Positions 8,499 to 18,617 of a stretch of 64,000 nt of DNA are shown here, one piece after another (position 1 is the stretch's first letter; every line of letters starts with the position of its first letter). Source of the DNA: Pseudoprimorskyibacter insulae (GTDB taxonomy: Bacteria > Pseudomonadota > Alphaproteobacteria > Rhodobacterales > Rhodobacteraceae). The position numbers were made by a program, and so were the translations under genes. Below the pieces are notes generated by a model. That model was not told where the DNA came from and made no database searches. It saw only the letters and a list, made by a program, of their open reading frames with translations. The DNA lies in NCBI RefSeq assembly GCF_900302505.1, contig NZ_OMOJ01000002.1, forward strand, positions 682,001 through 746,000. The letters are read 5' to 3'.

Positions 8499-8622
8499 GC
8501 CCCATCCCCCCAAAATCCCCCGATTGAAAAACCGGCCCCGCTCAGGCAAGTTGGGGGCGGGACAGAGTTTGGCCGGAAGATGCGGGAGAACCCGTGCGCA
8601 GGCCCAAAGCAGAGCAGGCAGA

Positions 8623-8973
8623 ATGAGACTGATTACCATTTTCATCATGGTGGCCCTAGTGGCCAGTTGTGGCGGGGGCAAGCGGCGCGCGCCTCAGCCA
8701 ACGGGGCAAGTGACGCGCTTTTCCTCGGGACCGATTTCGCAGGCGTGTATGGCCAGCGACCGCAAGGCGCGGAACCCGCAGCTGTGCGGCTGTATCCAGA
8801 CGGTGGCGAATATGTCGCTCAGCCCGTCGGACCAGCGCCGCGCGACCAAGTTCTTTGCCGATCCGCATCAGGCGCAGGTGGTCCGGCAATCGGACAGTTC
8901 GATCAACGAAGCCTTCTGGCGTCGGTATGTCGAATTTGCCGACCGGGCCGAAAGCGGCTGTCAGGGGTACTGA
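8623..8973 (+). CDS. Small Cys-containing lipoprotein
   Basis: A 116-aa predicted lipoprotein. The signal segment MRLITIFIMVALVASC places the lipidated cysteine at position 16. The mature part has four further cysteines (SQACMAS, LCGC, ESGCQ) and a conserved-looking DQRRATKFFADPH stretch. I recall homologues in roseobacters, sometimes labelled 'arginine transporter' without good reason. The function is unknown. The start at 8623 was chosen for the lipobox and the nearby AGAGCAGG. Much longer in-frame upstream starts overlap the accessory gene and are not credible. Confidence 0.75.
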   Translation: MRLITIFIMVALVASCGGGKRRAPQPTGQVTRFSSGPISQACMASDRKARNPQLCGCIQTVANMSLSPSDQRRATKFFADPHQAQVVRQSDSSINEAFWRRYVEFADRAESGCQGY

Positions 8974-9070
8974 GCGGGCGGGCTTCTTGCTTGAAGTCGC
9001 GCCGCGCACCGGGATAGACCCCTTAGCAGCGCTGCGGCGCGACTGAGGGGCTATCTGCCGGAGGACTGAG

Positions 9071-9697
9071 ATGTCGGTTGACGCGGTTACCAAACTGTTT
9101 ACCCGTTCCGACGGGGCCTATCACTTTGCCCGCTGGGGCCGCCCGATAGCGCCTATCGTGTTCGGCGTGCAGGATGAAACGCTGAGCGTGGTCAAAAGCG
9201 CGTTTGAGGCGGTGACGGGTATGGTGGGCCATCCGATGGCCGAAACCGACCCTGAGCTTGGCTCAAACCTGATGATGTTCTTTTTCCGCGACTGGTCAGA
9301 GTTGCTGGAGGTGCCGGACCTTGGTCAGATGATCGACGGGCTGGAGGGCATGGTGGCCCGGCTGTCTGCGGCGAAGGCCACGCAGTACCGCGTGTTCCGG
9401 TTTGACGATGACGGGGCGATCAAGGCCTGTTTCGTCTTTGTGCGGATGGACAAGTCGCTGGCCGATCTGCCCGCCGATGCGCTGGTGCTGTCGCAGGTGA
9501 TTCAGGCCTTTGTACTGTGGTCCGACGCCGCTTTTGCAGACCGGTCGGTGCTGGGCGCGTTGCCCGATGGGCGGCTGGTGCTGCGCCCCGATATCGTCAA
9601 TGTGGTCCGTGCGGCCTATGATCCGGTGATGCCCGCCGTGGCGCATGATGCCAGCCACGCGATGCGGCTTGCCGCGCGTCTGCCCGCCGGGGCCTGA
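9071..9697 (+). CDS. Hypothetical protein upstream of ybgC-tol operon
   Basis: A 208-aa soluble protein with no signal peptide or recognised motif. It has ordinary high-G+C codon use, an AGGACTGAG ribosome-binding site and a 23-nt gap to ybgC, so it is probably the first gene of the ybgC-tolQRAB-pal-cpoB transcript. The sequence contains aromatic-rich segments (DGAYHFARWGRPIAP, NLMMFFFRDWSEL). I recall an unknown protein in this position in Rhodobacterales but cannot name a family. A role linked to the envelope would be context inference only. Confidence 0.8.
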   Translation: MSVDAVTKLFTRSDGAYHFARWGRPIAPIVFGVQDETLSVVKSAFEAVTGMVGHPMAETDPELGSNLMMFFFRDWSELLEVPDLGQMIDGLEGMVARLSAAKATQYRVFRFDDDGAIKACFVFVRMDKSLADLPADALVLSQVIQAFVLWSDAAFADRSVLGALPDGRLVLRPDIVNVVRAAYDPVMPAVAHDASHAMRLAARLPAGA

Positions 9698-9720
9698 GCC
9701 CGCAGATACAGGAGCCTGCC

Positions 9721-10113
9721 ATGACACCGCACCGTTTTCCGATCCGGGTCTATTACGAAGACACCGATATGGCTGGGATCGTCTATCATGCCAATTACCT
9801 GAAATTCATCGAACGCGCCCGGTCTGACTGGGTTCGCGGGCTGGGCATTGACCAGCGCCAGATGAAGGAAGAAGACGGTCTGGTTTTTGTCGTGCGCCGG
9901 ATTGAGGCCGACTACATCGCCTCGGCCCATTTTGATGACACGCTTGAGGTGGTGACCACGACGCGAACCGTTACCGCGGCGCGGCTGATCATGCACCAAG
10001 AGGTGATGCGCGGCAAAGATCTGGTGTTTCAGGCCGAAGTGACGGTGGTTTGCGTCAATGAAACCGGCCATCCCGCGCGGCTTCCGGCGAATATTCGCCT
10101 TTTGCTGCACTGA
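9721..10113 (+). CDS. ybgC: Acyl-CoA thioesterase YbgC, tol-pal associated
   Basis: Hotdog-fold thioesterase of the 4-hydroxybenzoyl-CoA thioesterase family, conserved as the first gene of tol-pal operons. The active-site motif YEDTDMAGIVYHANY is near the N-terminus, with D16 as the catalytic aspartate and H23 nearby. It is 130 aa, the normal length. It hydrolyses acyl-CoA or acyl-ACP and in other species interacts with phospholipid synthesis enzymes. A gap of about 100 nt separates it from tolQ and may hold a promoter. Confidence 0.95.
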   Translation: MTPHRFPIRVYYEDTDMAGIVYHANYLKFIERARSDWVRGLGIDQRQMKEEDGLVFVVRRIEADYIASAHFDDTLEVVTTTRTVTAARLIMHQEVMRGKDLVFQAEVTVVCVNETGHPARLPANIRLLLH

Positions 10114-10212
10114 TCGGCGCAAACATAGCAATTCTATAGCCTTTGCCTTTGGGATCGGATAGAGTCAGGCCCAACAGAGCCTGAAACAGGCCGATTAGCA
10201 AAGAGCAGGCTA

Positions 10213-10908
10213 ATGGAAGCAGAAACACTAGCCCTGACGCAGCAGATTGATTTCTCGCTGTTCGGGCTGTTCGCACGTGCATCGCTGACCGTGAAACTGG
10301 TGATGATTCTTTTGATCCTCGCTTCGTTTTGGGCGTGGTCGATCATCGTGCAAAAGACGATCCTTTATAAACGTGCCCGTTGGGAAGCATCGCGGTTTGA
10401 CCGGGCCTTTTGGTCGGGTGAGCCGCTGGATGAGCTGTATGACCAGATTGGCGCCGATCCCAGTGGCCGGGCGGAACAGGTCTTTGCCGCCGGCATGACA
10501 GAATGGCGCCGGTCGCATCGGGATGACGGCGGGCTGATCCCCAATGCCCATGCGCGGATAGATCGGTCGATGGATGTGGCCATTGCCAAGGCGGGCGAAG
10601 GTCTGAACAAGGGCCTGCCGGTGCTGGCAACGGTCGGATCGACCGCGCCGTTTATCGGCCTTTTTGGCACCGTCTGGGGCATCATGAGCGCCTTTATCGA
10701 AATCGCCGAAGCGCAGAACACCAACCTGGCCGTTGTGGCCCCCGGCATTGCCGAGGCGCTTTTGGCCACGGGTTTGGGTCTGCTTGCGGCCATTCCGGCG
10801 GTGATCTTCTATAACAAGCTAAGCGCCGATAGCGACCGGCTGGTTGCCGGCTACGAAGCCTTTGCCGATGAATTCTCGACCATCCTAAGCCGCCAGTTGG
10901 ACAGCTGA
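10213..10908 (+). CDS. tolQ: TolQ proton-channel subunit
   Basis: Inner-membrane subunit of the TolQ-TolR motor, which uses the proton gradient to drive TolA and constrict the outer membrane at division. Three transmembrane segments are visible: about residues 27-45 (KLVMILLILASFWAWSIIV), about 137-160 (PVLATVGSTAPFIGLFGTVWG) and about 176-200. The second and third carry the family's Thr/Gly-rich channel motifs. It is 231 aa, with a 3-nt gap to tolR, so translation is probably coupled. Confidence 0.97.
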   Translation: MEAETLALTQQIDFSLFGLFARASLTVKLVMILLILASFWAWSIIVQKTILYKRARWEASRFDRAFWSGEPLDELYDQIGADPSGRAEQVFAAGMTEWRRSHRDDGGLIPNAHARIDRSMDVAIAKAGEGLNKGLPVLATVGSTAPFIGLFGTVWGIMSAFIEIAEAQNTNLAVVAPGIAEALLATGLGLLAAIPAVIFYNKLSADSDRLVAGYEAFADEFSTILSRQLDS

Positions 10909-10911
10909 ACG

Positions 10912-11382
10912 ATGGGTGCGCAGCTCGCCAAAAAACGCAGTGCCTCACGGCGGCGAAGCCGTCGTGGTGGCTTTCAGCCAATGGCCGAAATCAACGTCAC
11001 GCCGTTTGTGGACGTGATGTTGGTGCTGCTGATCATCTTCATGGTGGCCGCCCCGTTGATGACGGTTGGCGTGCCGGTGGAATTGCCCAAAACCTCGGCG
11101 GCGTCCTTGCCGTCTGAGAATGAGGAACCATTGACCGTAACAGTGACTGCCGACGGTGTGGTGATGATCCAGACAACCGAAGTGACCCGCGAAGATCTGG
11201 TCAACCGGCTGCGGGCCATCGCGGCGGAACGGTCGGATGACCGGATTTTCCTGCGGGCCGATGGGTCGGTGCCGTATAATACGGTGGCTCAGATCATGGG
11301 CGCGCTGAATGCGGGCGGGTTTTCGTCAATCGGGCTGGTGACTGACACCGGCGGCCCGAAGCTTGACGGATCGGACGGCTGA
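10912..11382 (+). CDS. tolR: TolR motor stator subunit
   Basis: Inner-membrane ExbD/TolR-family protein. A basic N-terminus (KKRSASRRRSRRGG) is followed by INVTPFVDVMLVLLIIFMV, a single membrane helix (33-50) with the essential D34 that conducts protons with TolQ. The periplasmic domain to residue 156 is of normal size. It is followed 9 nt later by tolA. Confidence 0.97.
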   Translation: MGAQLAKKRSASRRRSRRGGFQPMAEINVTPFVDVMLVLLIIFMVAAPLMTVGVPVELPKTSAASLPSENEEPLTVTVTADGVVMIQTTEVTREDLVNRLRAIAAERSDDRIFLRADGSVPYNTVAQIMGALNAGGFSSIGLVTDTGGPKLDGSDG

Positions 11383-11391
11383 GGCGGTCGC

Positions 11392-12534
11392 GTGCATATC
11401 GGGCACTATATCTCAGGCGCGGGGCACATCGGCCTGATTGGCTGGCTGTTGCTGGGCCCTTTGTTCACGGCAGAGCCTCTGCCGATGAATGTCACACCCG
11501 TGTCGATCGTCACGGCTGAAGAATTCGCGGCCATCGTGCAGCAGACCGAACCGCCGCAGGCCGAAACCGAAATCGCCGCGCCCACCGTGCCGGATGCGCC
11601 GGAAACCCCGGTCCAGCCAACGCCGGAACCTGAGCCTGCGCCAACACCTGTGCCCACGCCGCCAGAACCGGACCGGCCCGCCACGCCTGAACCCGAACCG
11701 CAGCCTGCGCCCGAGCCGGACCCAGAGCCTGTGCCGGAGGCTGAACCTGTTCCGGTTCCCGAACCGCAGCCCGAGCCGGAACCAGACCCTGTGCCAGAGC
11801 CGCCCGCGCCTGAACCGGTGCCGCAGGTGCTTGCGCCCAAAGATTCCCCACGTCCGCAGGCCCGCCCTGCGCCGCGTGTCGCGGCCCGCCCCGAAGAGGC
11901 CCCGGAACCCGACGCCGTGATCGCGCTTGAAAAGCAGGACGCGGCCCGCCCGGATGAAACCGCCGAGCAGGTGCAGGACAGCCCCGAGAAAACCGCCCCG
12001 CAAGAGGCCTCGACCCAGATCGCGACCGAACAAACCCCGGAAGGCCAGCAATTGGCCCCCGTGACCTCGGCCCGTCCCAAGGCGCGGCCCCCGTCGGCCC
12101 GCCCGACCGAAACGGCTGAGGCGTCCAAGGCTGATCCGGCAAAGGACGCGCTGAACGCTGCGTTGGAGAAAGCCATGAGCGGCAACGCCCCGCAGGCTGA
12201 AACCCGTACCGGCCCGCCGCTGACTGAAGGCGAACGCGATGTGCTGCGTCTGGCCGTTCAGGACTGCTGGACCGTCGATGTGGGCAGTCAGGCCGCCAGC
12301 GTGACCGTCACGCTGGGTATGAAAATGGACCGTGATGGCCGTGTGCAATCGGGGTCTTTGAAACTTCTGTCGTCGTCCGGTGGGTCTGGCGCGGCAGCCG
12401 AAACCGCCTTCCAGGCTGCCCGCCGTGCTGTGCTAAGATGTCAGCGCGACGGCTATGAATTGCCGATCGAGAAGTACGATCAGTGGAAGGACATTGAAAT
12501 GACCTTCGATCCTGCGACAATGAGATTGAGATGA
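11392..12534 (+). CDS. tolA: TolA, with unusual Pro/Glu-rich arm (GTG start)
   Basis: Periplasm-spanning link between TolQR and the Pal/TolB complex. A short N-terminal membrane helix (about residues 8-25) is followed by a low-complexity arm in which residues about 66-145 are largely alternating P-E-P dipeptides. A mixed Ala/Glu/Pro linker follows, then a C-terminal TolA/TonB-like globular domain (about 280-380, with [12 protein letters not shown]). E. coli TolA has an alpha-helical Lys/Ala-rich arm instead. The start is GTG at 11392, after GAGGCGG. It overlaps tolB by 4 nt (ATGA). Confidence 0.93.
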   Translation: MHIGHYISGAGHIGLIGWLLLGPLFTAEPLPMNVTPVSIVTAEEFAAIVQQTEPPQAETEIAAPTVPDAPETPVQPTPEPEPAPTPVPTPPEPDRPATPEPEPQPAPEPDPEPVPEAEPVPVPEPQPEPEPDPVPEPPAPEPVPQVLAPKDSPRPQARPAPRVAARPEEAPEPDAVIALEKQDAARPDETAEQVQDSPEKTAPQEASTQIATEQTPEGQQLAPVTSARPKARPPSARPTETAEASKADPAKDALNAALEKAMSGNAPQAETRTGPPLTEGERDVLRLAVQDCWTVDVGSQAASVTVTLGMKMDRDGRVQSGSLKLLSSSGGSGAAAETAFQAARRAVLRCQRDGYELPIEKYDQWKDIEMTFDPATMRLR

Positions 12535-13853
12535 AACACATTGTTACTGCCTGCCTAATCGCACTGACTGCTGTGCTGGGGGCCGCTCAGGTCCAAGCGC
12601 AAGGCGGTCCGCTGCGGATCACCATCACCGAGGGCGTGGTTGAACCCATGCCCTTTGCGGTGCCGTCCTTTGTGCCGGAAAACGCCGCAGCCAACGGTGT
12701 TGCTGCGGATCTGTCGCGCGTCGTGGCCGAAGATCTGGTCGGAACGGGCCTGTTCAGGGAAATCCCGTCCAGCGCCCACATCAGCAAAGTCACCAGCTTT
12801 TCCAGCCCGATCCAGTTTCCTGATTGGAAAGCGATCAATTCCCAAGCGCTTATCACGGGTGCGGTGTCGGTGAACGGATCGCAACTGACGGTGAAATTCC
12901 GCGTCTATGACGTGTTCGCCGGGACAGAACTGGGCAAGGGCCTGCAATTTGCCGGAACGACCGATGGTTGGCGCCGGATGGCCCATAAAGTGGCCGATGC
13001 CGTCTATTCGCGCATCACCGGCGAGGGGGGCTATTTCGATAGCCGCGTCGTCTTCGTGTCGGAAACCGGCCCCAAGAACGACCGTAAGAAACGTCTGGCC
13101 ATCATGGATTATGACGGCGCGAATCTTCAGTACCTGACGGACAGCAGTTCCATCGTGCTGGCCCCGCGCTTTTCGCCGACGGGCGACCGGGTGCTCTACA
13201 CCAGCTATGCGACCGGTTTTCCCAAGATCTACGTCCTCAGCGTTGGCAATGTCCAAAGCCGCGCCTTGCAAGCGGGCGACGGCACCATGAGCTTTGCGCC
13301 GCGGTTTTCGCCCAATGGCAGCACCGTGGTCTATTCGCTGACCCAAGGGGCCAACACGGACATCTTCGCGATGGATCTGGGCAGCGGTCGCCAGTCGCGT
13401 CTGACCGATAGCCCTGCCATTGAAACAGCACCCAGCTTTTCGCCGGACGGCAGCCAGATCGTCTTTGAAAGCGACCGGTCTGGCACGCAGCAGCTTTATG
13501 TGATGTCCGCCAATGGCGGTGCAGCGCAGCGTATCAGCTTTGGGCAGGGGCGCTATGGCACGCCGGTTTGGTCGCCGCGCGGCGATATGATCGCCTTTAC
13601 CAAACAGCACCAAGGCCGGTTCCACATCGGCGTGATGCGCACCGATGGCAGCGAGGAGCGTTTGCTCACAGCTTCTTTCCTTGACGAAGGCCCGACTTGG
13701 GCGCCCAATGGCCGTGTGCTAATGTTCACCCGCGAAAGTCAGGGCGCCGGTGGGCAGGCATCGCTTTATTCTGTGGACGTCTCGGGCCGGAACCTGAAGC
13801 GCGTTCGCACCCCCGGCGGGGCATCCGACCCGTCTTGGGGTCCGCTACAATAA
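12531..13853 (+). CDS. tolB: TolB periplasmic beta-propeller
   Basis: Periplasmic component of the Tol-Pal system. The signal peptide ends near AQVQA-Q (about residue 23). An N-terminal anticodon-binding-like domain is followed by a WD40-like six-bladed propeller with repeated [14 protein letters not shown]-type blades (residues about 195-440). It is 440 aa, standard length. The start codon overlaps the tolA stop (ATGA), indicating coupled translation. Confidence 0.97.
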   Translation: MKHIVTACLIALTAVLGAAQVQAQGGPLRITITEGVVEPMPFAVPSFVPENAAANGVAADLSRVVAEDLVGTGLFREIPSSAHISKVTSFSSPIQFPDWKAINSQALITGAVSVNGSQLTVKFRVYDVFAGTELGKGLQFAGTTDGWRRMAHKVADAVYSRITGEGGYFDSRVVFVSETGPKNDRKKRLAIMDYDGANLQYLTDSSSIVLAPRFSPTGDRVLYTSYATGFPKIYVLSVGNVQSRALQAGDGTMSFAPRFSPNGSTVVYSLTQGANTDIFAMDLGSGRQSRLTDSPAIETAPSFSPDGSQIVFESDRSGTQQLYVMSANGGAAQRISFGQGRYGTPVWSPRGDMIAFTKQHQGRFHIGVMRTDGSEERLLTASFLDEGPTWAPNGRVLMFTRESQGAGGQASLYSVDVSGRNLKRVRTPGGASDPSWGPLQ

Positions 13854-13890
13854 TATCGGTACATAACAACACGAGCAGGACAGAAACATC

Positions 13891-14418
13891 ATGACCATGC
13901 TGAAAACACTAACACTATTGGGCGCTGCACTGGCCCTGACGGCTTGCGCGGATGCAGGCCGGTTCGGGCGCGGCAACGGCGACGACTTTGCCAACAATGG
14001 CGCAGGCGCTGGCTATAATGACACGCTGGGCGGCGGTCTTGGGGATCCGGCCTCGGCTGAATATTTCCAGCAGGCCATCGGCGACCGCGTGTTCTTTGTG
14101 GTCGATCAATCGTCCCTGACCCCTGAGGGCCGGGCAACGCTGGATGCGCAGGCATCGTGGCTCATGACCAACTCTGACTATCTGGCGGTGATCGAAGGCC
14201 ACGCCGATGAACAGGGCACCCGCGAATACAACCTTGCACTTGGGGCGCGCCGCGCCAATGCTGTGATGGAATATCTGGTGTCGCGCGGTGTATCGTCGAA
14301 CCGTCTGAAATTCGTCAGCTATGGCAAGGAACGCCCGGTTGAGGTCTGCTCGGACGAGTCGTGCTATTCCAAGAACCGCCGCGCCGTGACGATTATTTCG
14401 GCCAGCCTGAGCGGCTAA
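13891..14418 (+). CDS. pal: Peptidoglycan-associated lipoprotein Pal
   Basis: Outer-membrane lipoprotein that binds peptidoglycan and TolB. The lipobox LALTAC places the acylated cysteine at position 19. A Gly/Asn-rich linker leads to an OmpA-like domain with the diaminopimelate-binding signature EGHADEQGTREYN and RRANAVMEYL. It is 175 aa. It lies 37 nt after tolB and 19 nt before cpoB. Confidence 0.97.
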   Translation: MTMLKTLTLLGAALALTACADAGRFGRGNGDDFANNGAGAGYNDTLGGGLGDPASAEYFQQAIGDRVFFVVDQSSLTPEGRATLDAQASWLMTNSDYLAVIEGHADEQGTREYNLALGARRANAVMEYLVSRGVSSNRLKFVSYGKERPVEVCSDESCYSKNRRAVTIISASLSG

Positions 14419-14437
14419 ACTACAAAACGGGGGTGCC

Positions 14438-15256
14438 ATGCGCATTCAAGCTGCCCTGATCGCCGGTCTTATCGGCATCTTGCCTATGTCGTCTGGGGCC
14501 GAAACCTTGGGCGACATCCGCCGTGATCTAGCAAGCCTGATGGATGAGGTTGCCAGCCTGAAGGCTGAACTGGATCCATCTGGCGCAGGCGGTGTTGCAG
14601 TTTCGGGGGCCGGGTATGACCGGGCCGTCGCGATTGAGGCAGAGCTTCAGCGCCTGACCGGCCTGACCGAAGAGATGGATTTCCGCATTCGTCAGGTCGT
14701 GAAGGATGGCACCAACCGTATCGGCGATCTTGAGTTCCGCATTTGTGAGCTTGAGCCGGGGTGCGACATCGGCAATCTGGGCAACCCGACGGCGCTTGGG
14801 GGCGGGTCTGTGCCCGCTGCCCCGTCAACGCCCGCAGCGACACGCCCGCCCCAAACAGACCGCCCGCAATTGGCCGTTGGTGAAGAAACAGACCTAAGGC
14901 GAGCCCAGGAGGCGCTCGCCAACGGTGACTTTCGCGGCGCCGCTGACCAGTTTACGGCCTTTCGCCAGACCTATCCGGGATCTCCGCTAGAACCCGAAGT
15001 CCTGATGGGGCTCGGGGCCGCGCTAGAGGGGCAGGGCGATGTGCGTGAAGCCGCCCGCGCCTATCTGGATGCGTTCTCGGGCTATCCCGACCATGAGGTC
15101 GCCCCGGCGGCCCTGACCAAGCTGGGTGCGTCGCTGGGTGCTTTGGGCAAAGTGGCCGAGGCTTGCGTCACTCTGGGCGAAGTCGGCGGGCGCTATCCCG
15201 ACGCACCTGCCGTATCGGACGCTCAGGCGGAAATGGCACGCTTCGGCTGTTCATGA
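14438..15256 (+). CDS. cpoB: CpoB/YbgF, Tol-Pal coordinator with TPR domain
   Basis: Periplasmic protein that coordinates peptidoglycan synthesis with outer-membrane constriction. It has a signal peptide (residues 1-20, ending SGA-E), a trimeric coiled-coil region (about 22-75), a Pro/Thr/Ala linker (about 120-145) and a C-terminal tetratricopeptide region (about 150-272) with the family's TFRQTYPGSPLEPEVLMGLG and RAYLDAFSGYPDHEVAP. It is 272 aa. The stop overlaps the tilS start (ATGA). Confidence 0.94.
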   Translation: MRIQAALIAGLIGILPMSSGAETLGDIRRDLASLMDEVASLKAELDPSGAGGVAVSGAGYDRAVAIEAELQRLTGLTEEMDFRIRQVVKDGTNRIGDLEFRICELEPGCDIGNLGNPTALGGGSVPAAPSTPAATRPPQTDRPQLAVGEETDLRRAQEALANGDFRGAADQFTAFRQTYPGSPLEPEVLMGLGAALEGQGDVREAARAYLDAFSGYPDHEVAPAALTKLGASLGALGKVAEACVTLGEVGGRYPDAPAVSDAQAEMARFGCS

Positions 15257-16527
15257 CCTCGCTGGACGACCGCTTTGCAGCGGCGATGGGCCAGTTGCTT
15301 GGCCCGGATTTTCCCGATGATATCGCGCTGGCCGTGTCCGGCGGGGGCGACAGTATGGCGATGCTGTACCTTGCCCATAACTGGACGCGGGTCTGGGGCG
15401 TGCGCCTGCATGTCTGCACCGTCGATCATGGGTTTCGCCCTGAAGCGGCGGCAGAGGCGCAGTTGGTGGCCGATGAATGCGCGGTTCTGGGGTGGCCGCA
15501 TGCCACGTTGCGCTGGCACTGGGATGGGCGCGGCAACAAAATGGATGCCGCGCGGCAAGGGCGGTTAGATGCAATCGGCCAATGGCGCGGGCAGGTCCGG
15601 CATGTTCTGGTCGCGCATACCAAGGACGATGTGGCCGAAACCTTTCTGATGCGCCTTGCGCGTGGGTCGGGGGTTGATGGGCTATCGGCGATGCAATCGC
15701 GCCGGACCGTGGCACAGGGGTTTGATGTGCTGCGCCCGTGCCTGGATATGCAGCGTGATGAACTGCGCCACTATTTGAAGGTTCTGCATGGCCGCTGGGT
15801 GGATGATCCGTCGAATGAAGATGACCATTACGACCGCGCCCGCATCCGGAAATTGCTGCCTGTATTGGCCGCCGAAGGACTGACGGTCGAGAACTTGGCG
15901 GCCACATCGGACCGCATGGGACGCGCGAAAGAAGCGCTGCGGCTGCGGGCGGCTGAGGCGTGGGACCAGATCGGAACCGCACCGCATCAGACCGGGGATT
16001 TGCTGTTTGCCCGCGACGGGTTCGAAGCGCTGGACCGCGACACGCAATTGCGCCTGTTGGCCGCCGCGCTGCAATTTGTCGCCAGCGCTGAATATCGCCC
16101 TCGGGCTGAACCGCTTGAGGCCTTGTTAGACCGGTTGCTTGGCGGTGGCGCGGGCACGTTGCACGGCTGCGAAGCCCGGTGCGAACGCGCCGCAATCCGG
16201 GTGTATCGCGAATTTGCGGCGCTTCAGGGCGCAACGCCCCACAAGTCGGGCGCATTGTGGGATAATCGCTGGCGTATTTGTTCCAGTTTGCAAGCTGACT
16301 TGCCGGACGTCACCGTCCGCGCCCTAGGCGAAGACGGTTGGCAACAAGTGGCGCAAAGGCCGCAAAACGCTCCGCCATTTCACGCCGCCCGCAGCCTGCC
16401 ATCGCTTTGGCAGGGCGATAACCTGCTGGCCTGCGCTGCATTGGGGGTCGGCTCCGGCCATACCACCGATCTATGGCCCCTGGGCCGAGAGGCGTTTGGC
16501 TTCCGCCAATTCCTGCTTTCGCATTGA
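15253..16527 (+). CDS. tilS: tRNA(Ile)-lysidine synthetase
   Basis: Converts C34 of the tRNA(Ile) CAU anticodon to lysidine, using ATP and lysine, so that AUA is read as Ile. The PP-loop SGGGDS lies at residues 29-34, followed by the TVDHGFR region. It is 424 aa from the ATG that overlaps the cpoB stop; an upstream start would overlap cpoB by 90 nt more. Translation is probably coupled to the tol-pal operon. Confidence 0.95.
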   Translation: MTSLDDRFAAAMGQLLGPDFPDDIALAVSGGGDSMAMLYLAHNWTRVWGVRLHVCTVDHGFRPEAAAEAQLVADECAVLGWPHATLRWHWDGRGNKMDAARQGRLDAIGQWRGQVRHVLVAHTKDDVAETFLMRLARGSGVDGLSAMQSRRTVAQGFDVLRPCLDMQRDELRHYLKVLHGRWVDDPSNEDDHYDRARIRKLLPVLAAEGLTVENLAATSDRMGRAKEALRLRAAEAWDQIGTAPHQTGDLLFARDGFEALDRDTQLRLLAAALQFVASAEYRPRAEPLEALLDRLLGGGAGTLHGCEARCERAAIRVYREFAALQGATPHKSGALWDNRWRICSSLQADLPDVTVRALGEDGWQQVAQRPQNAPPFHAARSLPSLWQGDNLLACAALGVGSGHTTDLWPLGREAFGFRQFLLSH

Positions 16528-16551
16528 ACATAGGCGGCGGATGTCTATGTT
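16524..16551 (+). promoter_or_regulatory. Candidate ftsH promoter
   Basis: TTGAAC (16524-16529) and TATGTT (16546-16551) are 16 nt apart. The -10 side reads CTATGTT, which also resembles alphaproteobacterial RpoH promoters. The -35 overlaps the tilS stop and the -10 ends 52 nt before the ftsH start. Confidence 0.35.
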
Positions 16552-16603
16552 AACGGGCAACCCGACATGCGCGTGACATCACGCATCTATAGGAGCTTCC
16601 CCC

Positions 16604-18514
16604 TTGGGCAACGCAAGAAATATCGCTTTCTGGGTCGTTCTGTTCCTGCTGGTCATGGCCCTGTTCAATTTGTTCAGTGGCAGTGGAACCACGCTTCAGA
16701 GCCGAGAAATCAGCTATTCGGAGTTTATTCAGGCAGTTAACGACCGCACGGTCACATCTGTCACTCTGGACGGAGAGCAGATCCGCTATCGTGCGGCCGA
16801 CGGCACCGATTACGTGACGGTTAAGCCGGAAGACGCTGAAATCACCCAACAGCTGATCGCCGATGGCATTCAGGTCCGCGCCGAACAGCAGGAACAGTCT
16901 GGTTTCCAGTCGTTCCTTGTGTCGCTTCTGCCGTTCCTGCTGCTGATTGGTGTGTGGATCTATTTCATGAACCGCATGCAGGGCGGCGGCAAAGGCGGGG
17001 CGATGGGCTTTGGCAAATCCAAGGCCAAACTGCTGACCGAAAAGCATGGCCGCGTGACCTTTGATGATGTCGCTGGCATCGATGAAGCCAAGGAAGAACT
17101 GCAAGAGATCGTCGAATTCCTGCGCAACCCGCAGAAATACAGCCGTCTTGGCGGCAAGATCCCTAAAGGCGCATTGCTTGTTGGCCCTCCGGGCACCGGT
17201 AAAACGTTGCTGGCACGCGCCATTGCGGGCGAAGCGGGCGTTCCGTTCTTCACCATCTCGGGTTCTGACTTTGTGGAAATGTTCGTGGGTGTCGGCGCAA
17301 GCCGTGTCCGTGACATGTTCGAACAGGCCAAGAAAAACGCGCCCTGTATTCTGTTCATCGACGAAATTGACGCCGTGGGCCGCGCCCGTGGGGCCGGTTA
17401 TGGCGGTGGCAACGATGAGCGTGAGCAAACGCTGAACCAGTTGCTGGTTGAGATGGACGGCTTTGAAGCCAACGAAGGTATCATCATCGTTGCGGCCACC
17501 AACCGCCGCGACGTGCTTGACCCCGCCCTGCTGCGTCCGGGCCGTTTTGACCGTCAGGTCACGGTGCCGAACCCCGATATCAAAGGCCGCGAGAAGATCC
17601 TTGGCGTTCACGCCGCGAAAACGCCGCTTGGCCCGGATGTCGATCTGCGCATCATCGCGCGCGGCACGCCCGGTTTCTCGGGTGCCGATCTGGCGAACCT
17701 TGTGAACGAGGCCGCGCTGATGGCTGCCCGTGTGGGTCGCCGTTTCGTGACCATGATCGACTTTGAGAATGCGAAAGACAAAGTCATGATGGGCGCCGAG
17801 CGCCGCAGCATGGTTTTGACCGCCGATCAAAAGGAAAAGACCGCCTATCACGAAGCGGGCCACGCGATTGTGGGGCTGGAGTTGCCGCAGTGTGACCCGG
17901 TCTACAAAGCCACGATCATTCCGCGCGGTGGTGCGCTTGGTATGGTGGTTTCGCTGCCCGAGATTGACCGCCTGAACTGGCACAAGTCCGAGTGTGAGGA
18001 AAAGCTGGCCATGACCATGGCGGGCAAGGCGGCTGAGATCCTGAAATACGGGCCGGACAATGTGTCCAACGGTCCGGCAGGCGATATCCAACAGGCCTCG
18101 GCGCTGGCGCGTGCGATGGTGCTGCGTTGGGGCATGTCGGACAAGGTCGGCAACATCGACTATTCCGAAGCCCACGAAGGCTATCAAGGCAATACCGCGG
18201 GTCTGTCTGTGTCAGCCCATACGAAAGAGCTGATCGAGGAAGAGGTCAAACGCTTCATCGAAGATGCTTATCAGCGCGCCTACAAGATCCTGACGGACAA
18301 GAATGATGAGTGGGAGCGTCTGGCGCAGGGTCTGCTGGAATACGAAACGCTGACCGGCGAAGAGATCAAGCGCGTGGTCAAGGGCGAACCGCCCCATGCC
18401 AGCGACGACGACGGCGACAATGACGATACGCCGAGTGTCACGGCGATCCCCAAGACCAAGCCTAAGGCCAAGTCGAACGACGATGGCGGGCTGGAGCCAG
18501 AGCCGAGCGCCTGA
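16604..18514 (+). CDS. ftsH: ATP-dependent zinc metalloprotease FtsH (TTG start)
   Basis: Inner-membrane AAA+ protease degrading misassembled membrane proteins and regulators such as RpoH and LpxC in other species. Membrane helices lie at about residues 7-24 and 103-122, flanking a periplasmic domain. Walker A GPPGTGKT is at 194-201, [10 protein letters not shown] and the arginine-finger region follow, and the zinc site HEAGH is at 416-420. The C-terminus is acidic (DDDGDNDD). It is 636 aa. The start is TTG at 16604 with AGGAGC 7-12 nt upstream; no ATG fits the N-terminal membrane helix. Confidence 0.96.
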   Translation: MGNARNIAFWVVLFLLVMALFNLFSGSGTTLQSREISYSEFIQAVNDRTVTSVTLDGEQIRYRAADGTDYVTVKPEDAEITQQLIADGIQVRAEQQEQSGFQSFLVSLLPFLLLIGVWIYFMNRMQGGGKGGAMGFGKSKAKLLTEKHGRVTFDDVAGIDEAKEELQEIVEFLRNPQKYSRLGGKIPKGALLVGPPGTGKTLLARAIAGEAGVPFFTISGSDFVEMFVGVGASRVRDMFEQAKKNAPCILFIDEIDAVGRARGAGYGGGNDEREQTLNQLLVEMDGFEANEGIIIVAATNRRDVLDPALLRPGRFDRQVTVPNPDIKGREKILGVHAAKTPLGPDVDLRIIARGTPGFSGADLANLVNEAALMAARVGRRFVTMIDFENAKDKVMMGAERRSMVLTADQKEKTAYHEAGHAIVGLELPQCDPVYKATIIPRGGALGMVVSLPEIDRLNWHKSECEEKLAMTMAGKAAEILKYGPDNVSNGPAGDIQQASALARAMVLRWGMSDKVGNIDYSEAHEGYQGNTAGLSVSAHTKELIEEEVKRFIEDAYQRAYKILTDKNDEWERLAQGLLEYETLTGEEIKRVVKGEPPHASDDDGDNDDTPSVTAIPKTKPKAKSNDDGGLEPEPSA

Positions 18515-18538
18515 CACAAAACAAGCAATATTGACACA

Positions 18539-18568
18539 GGCCGGGCAAATGCCCGGCCTTTTCATTTT
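18539..18568 (+). terminator. Intrinsic terminator of ftsH
   Basis: Perfect 8-bp stem GGCCGGGC-AAAT-GCCCGGCC followed by TTTTCATTTT. Confidence 0.92.
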
Positions 18569-18617
18569 CGCACTTAATATTCTAAACTTCGCATGAGGTT
18601 TTTGGCATGAGGCATGA

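Noticed and set aside
11406-12348. Gly/Ser-rich and Gly/Arg-rich minus-strand frames antisense to tolA, resembling repeat proteins
   Set aside because: They are read-through of the P-E codons of tolA in other frames.
16550-18187. Minus-strand frame (545 codons) antisense to ftsH
   Set aside because: Shadow of ftsH.
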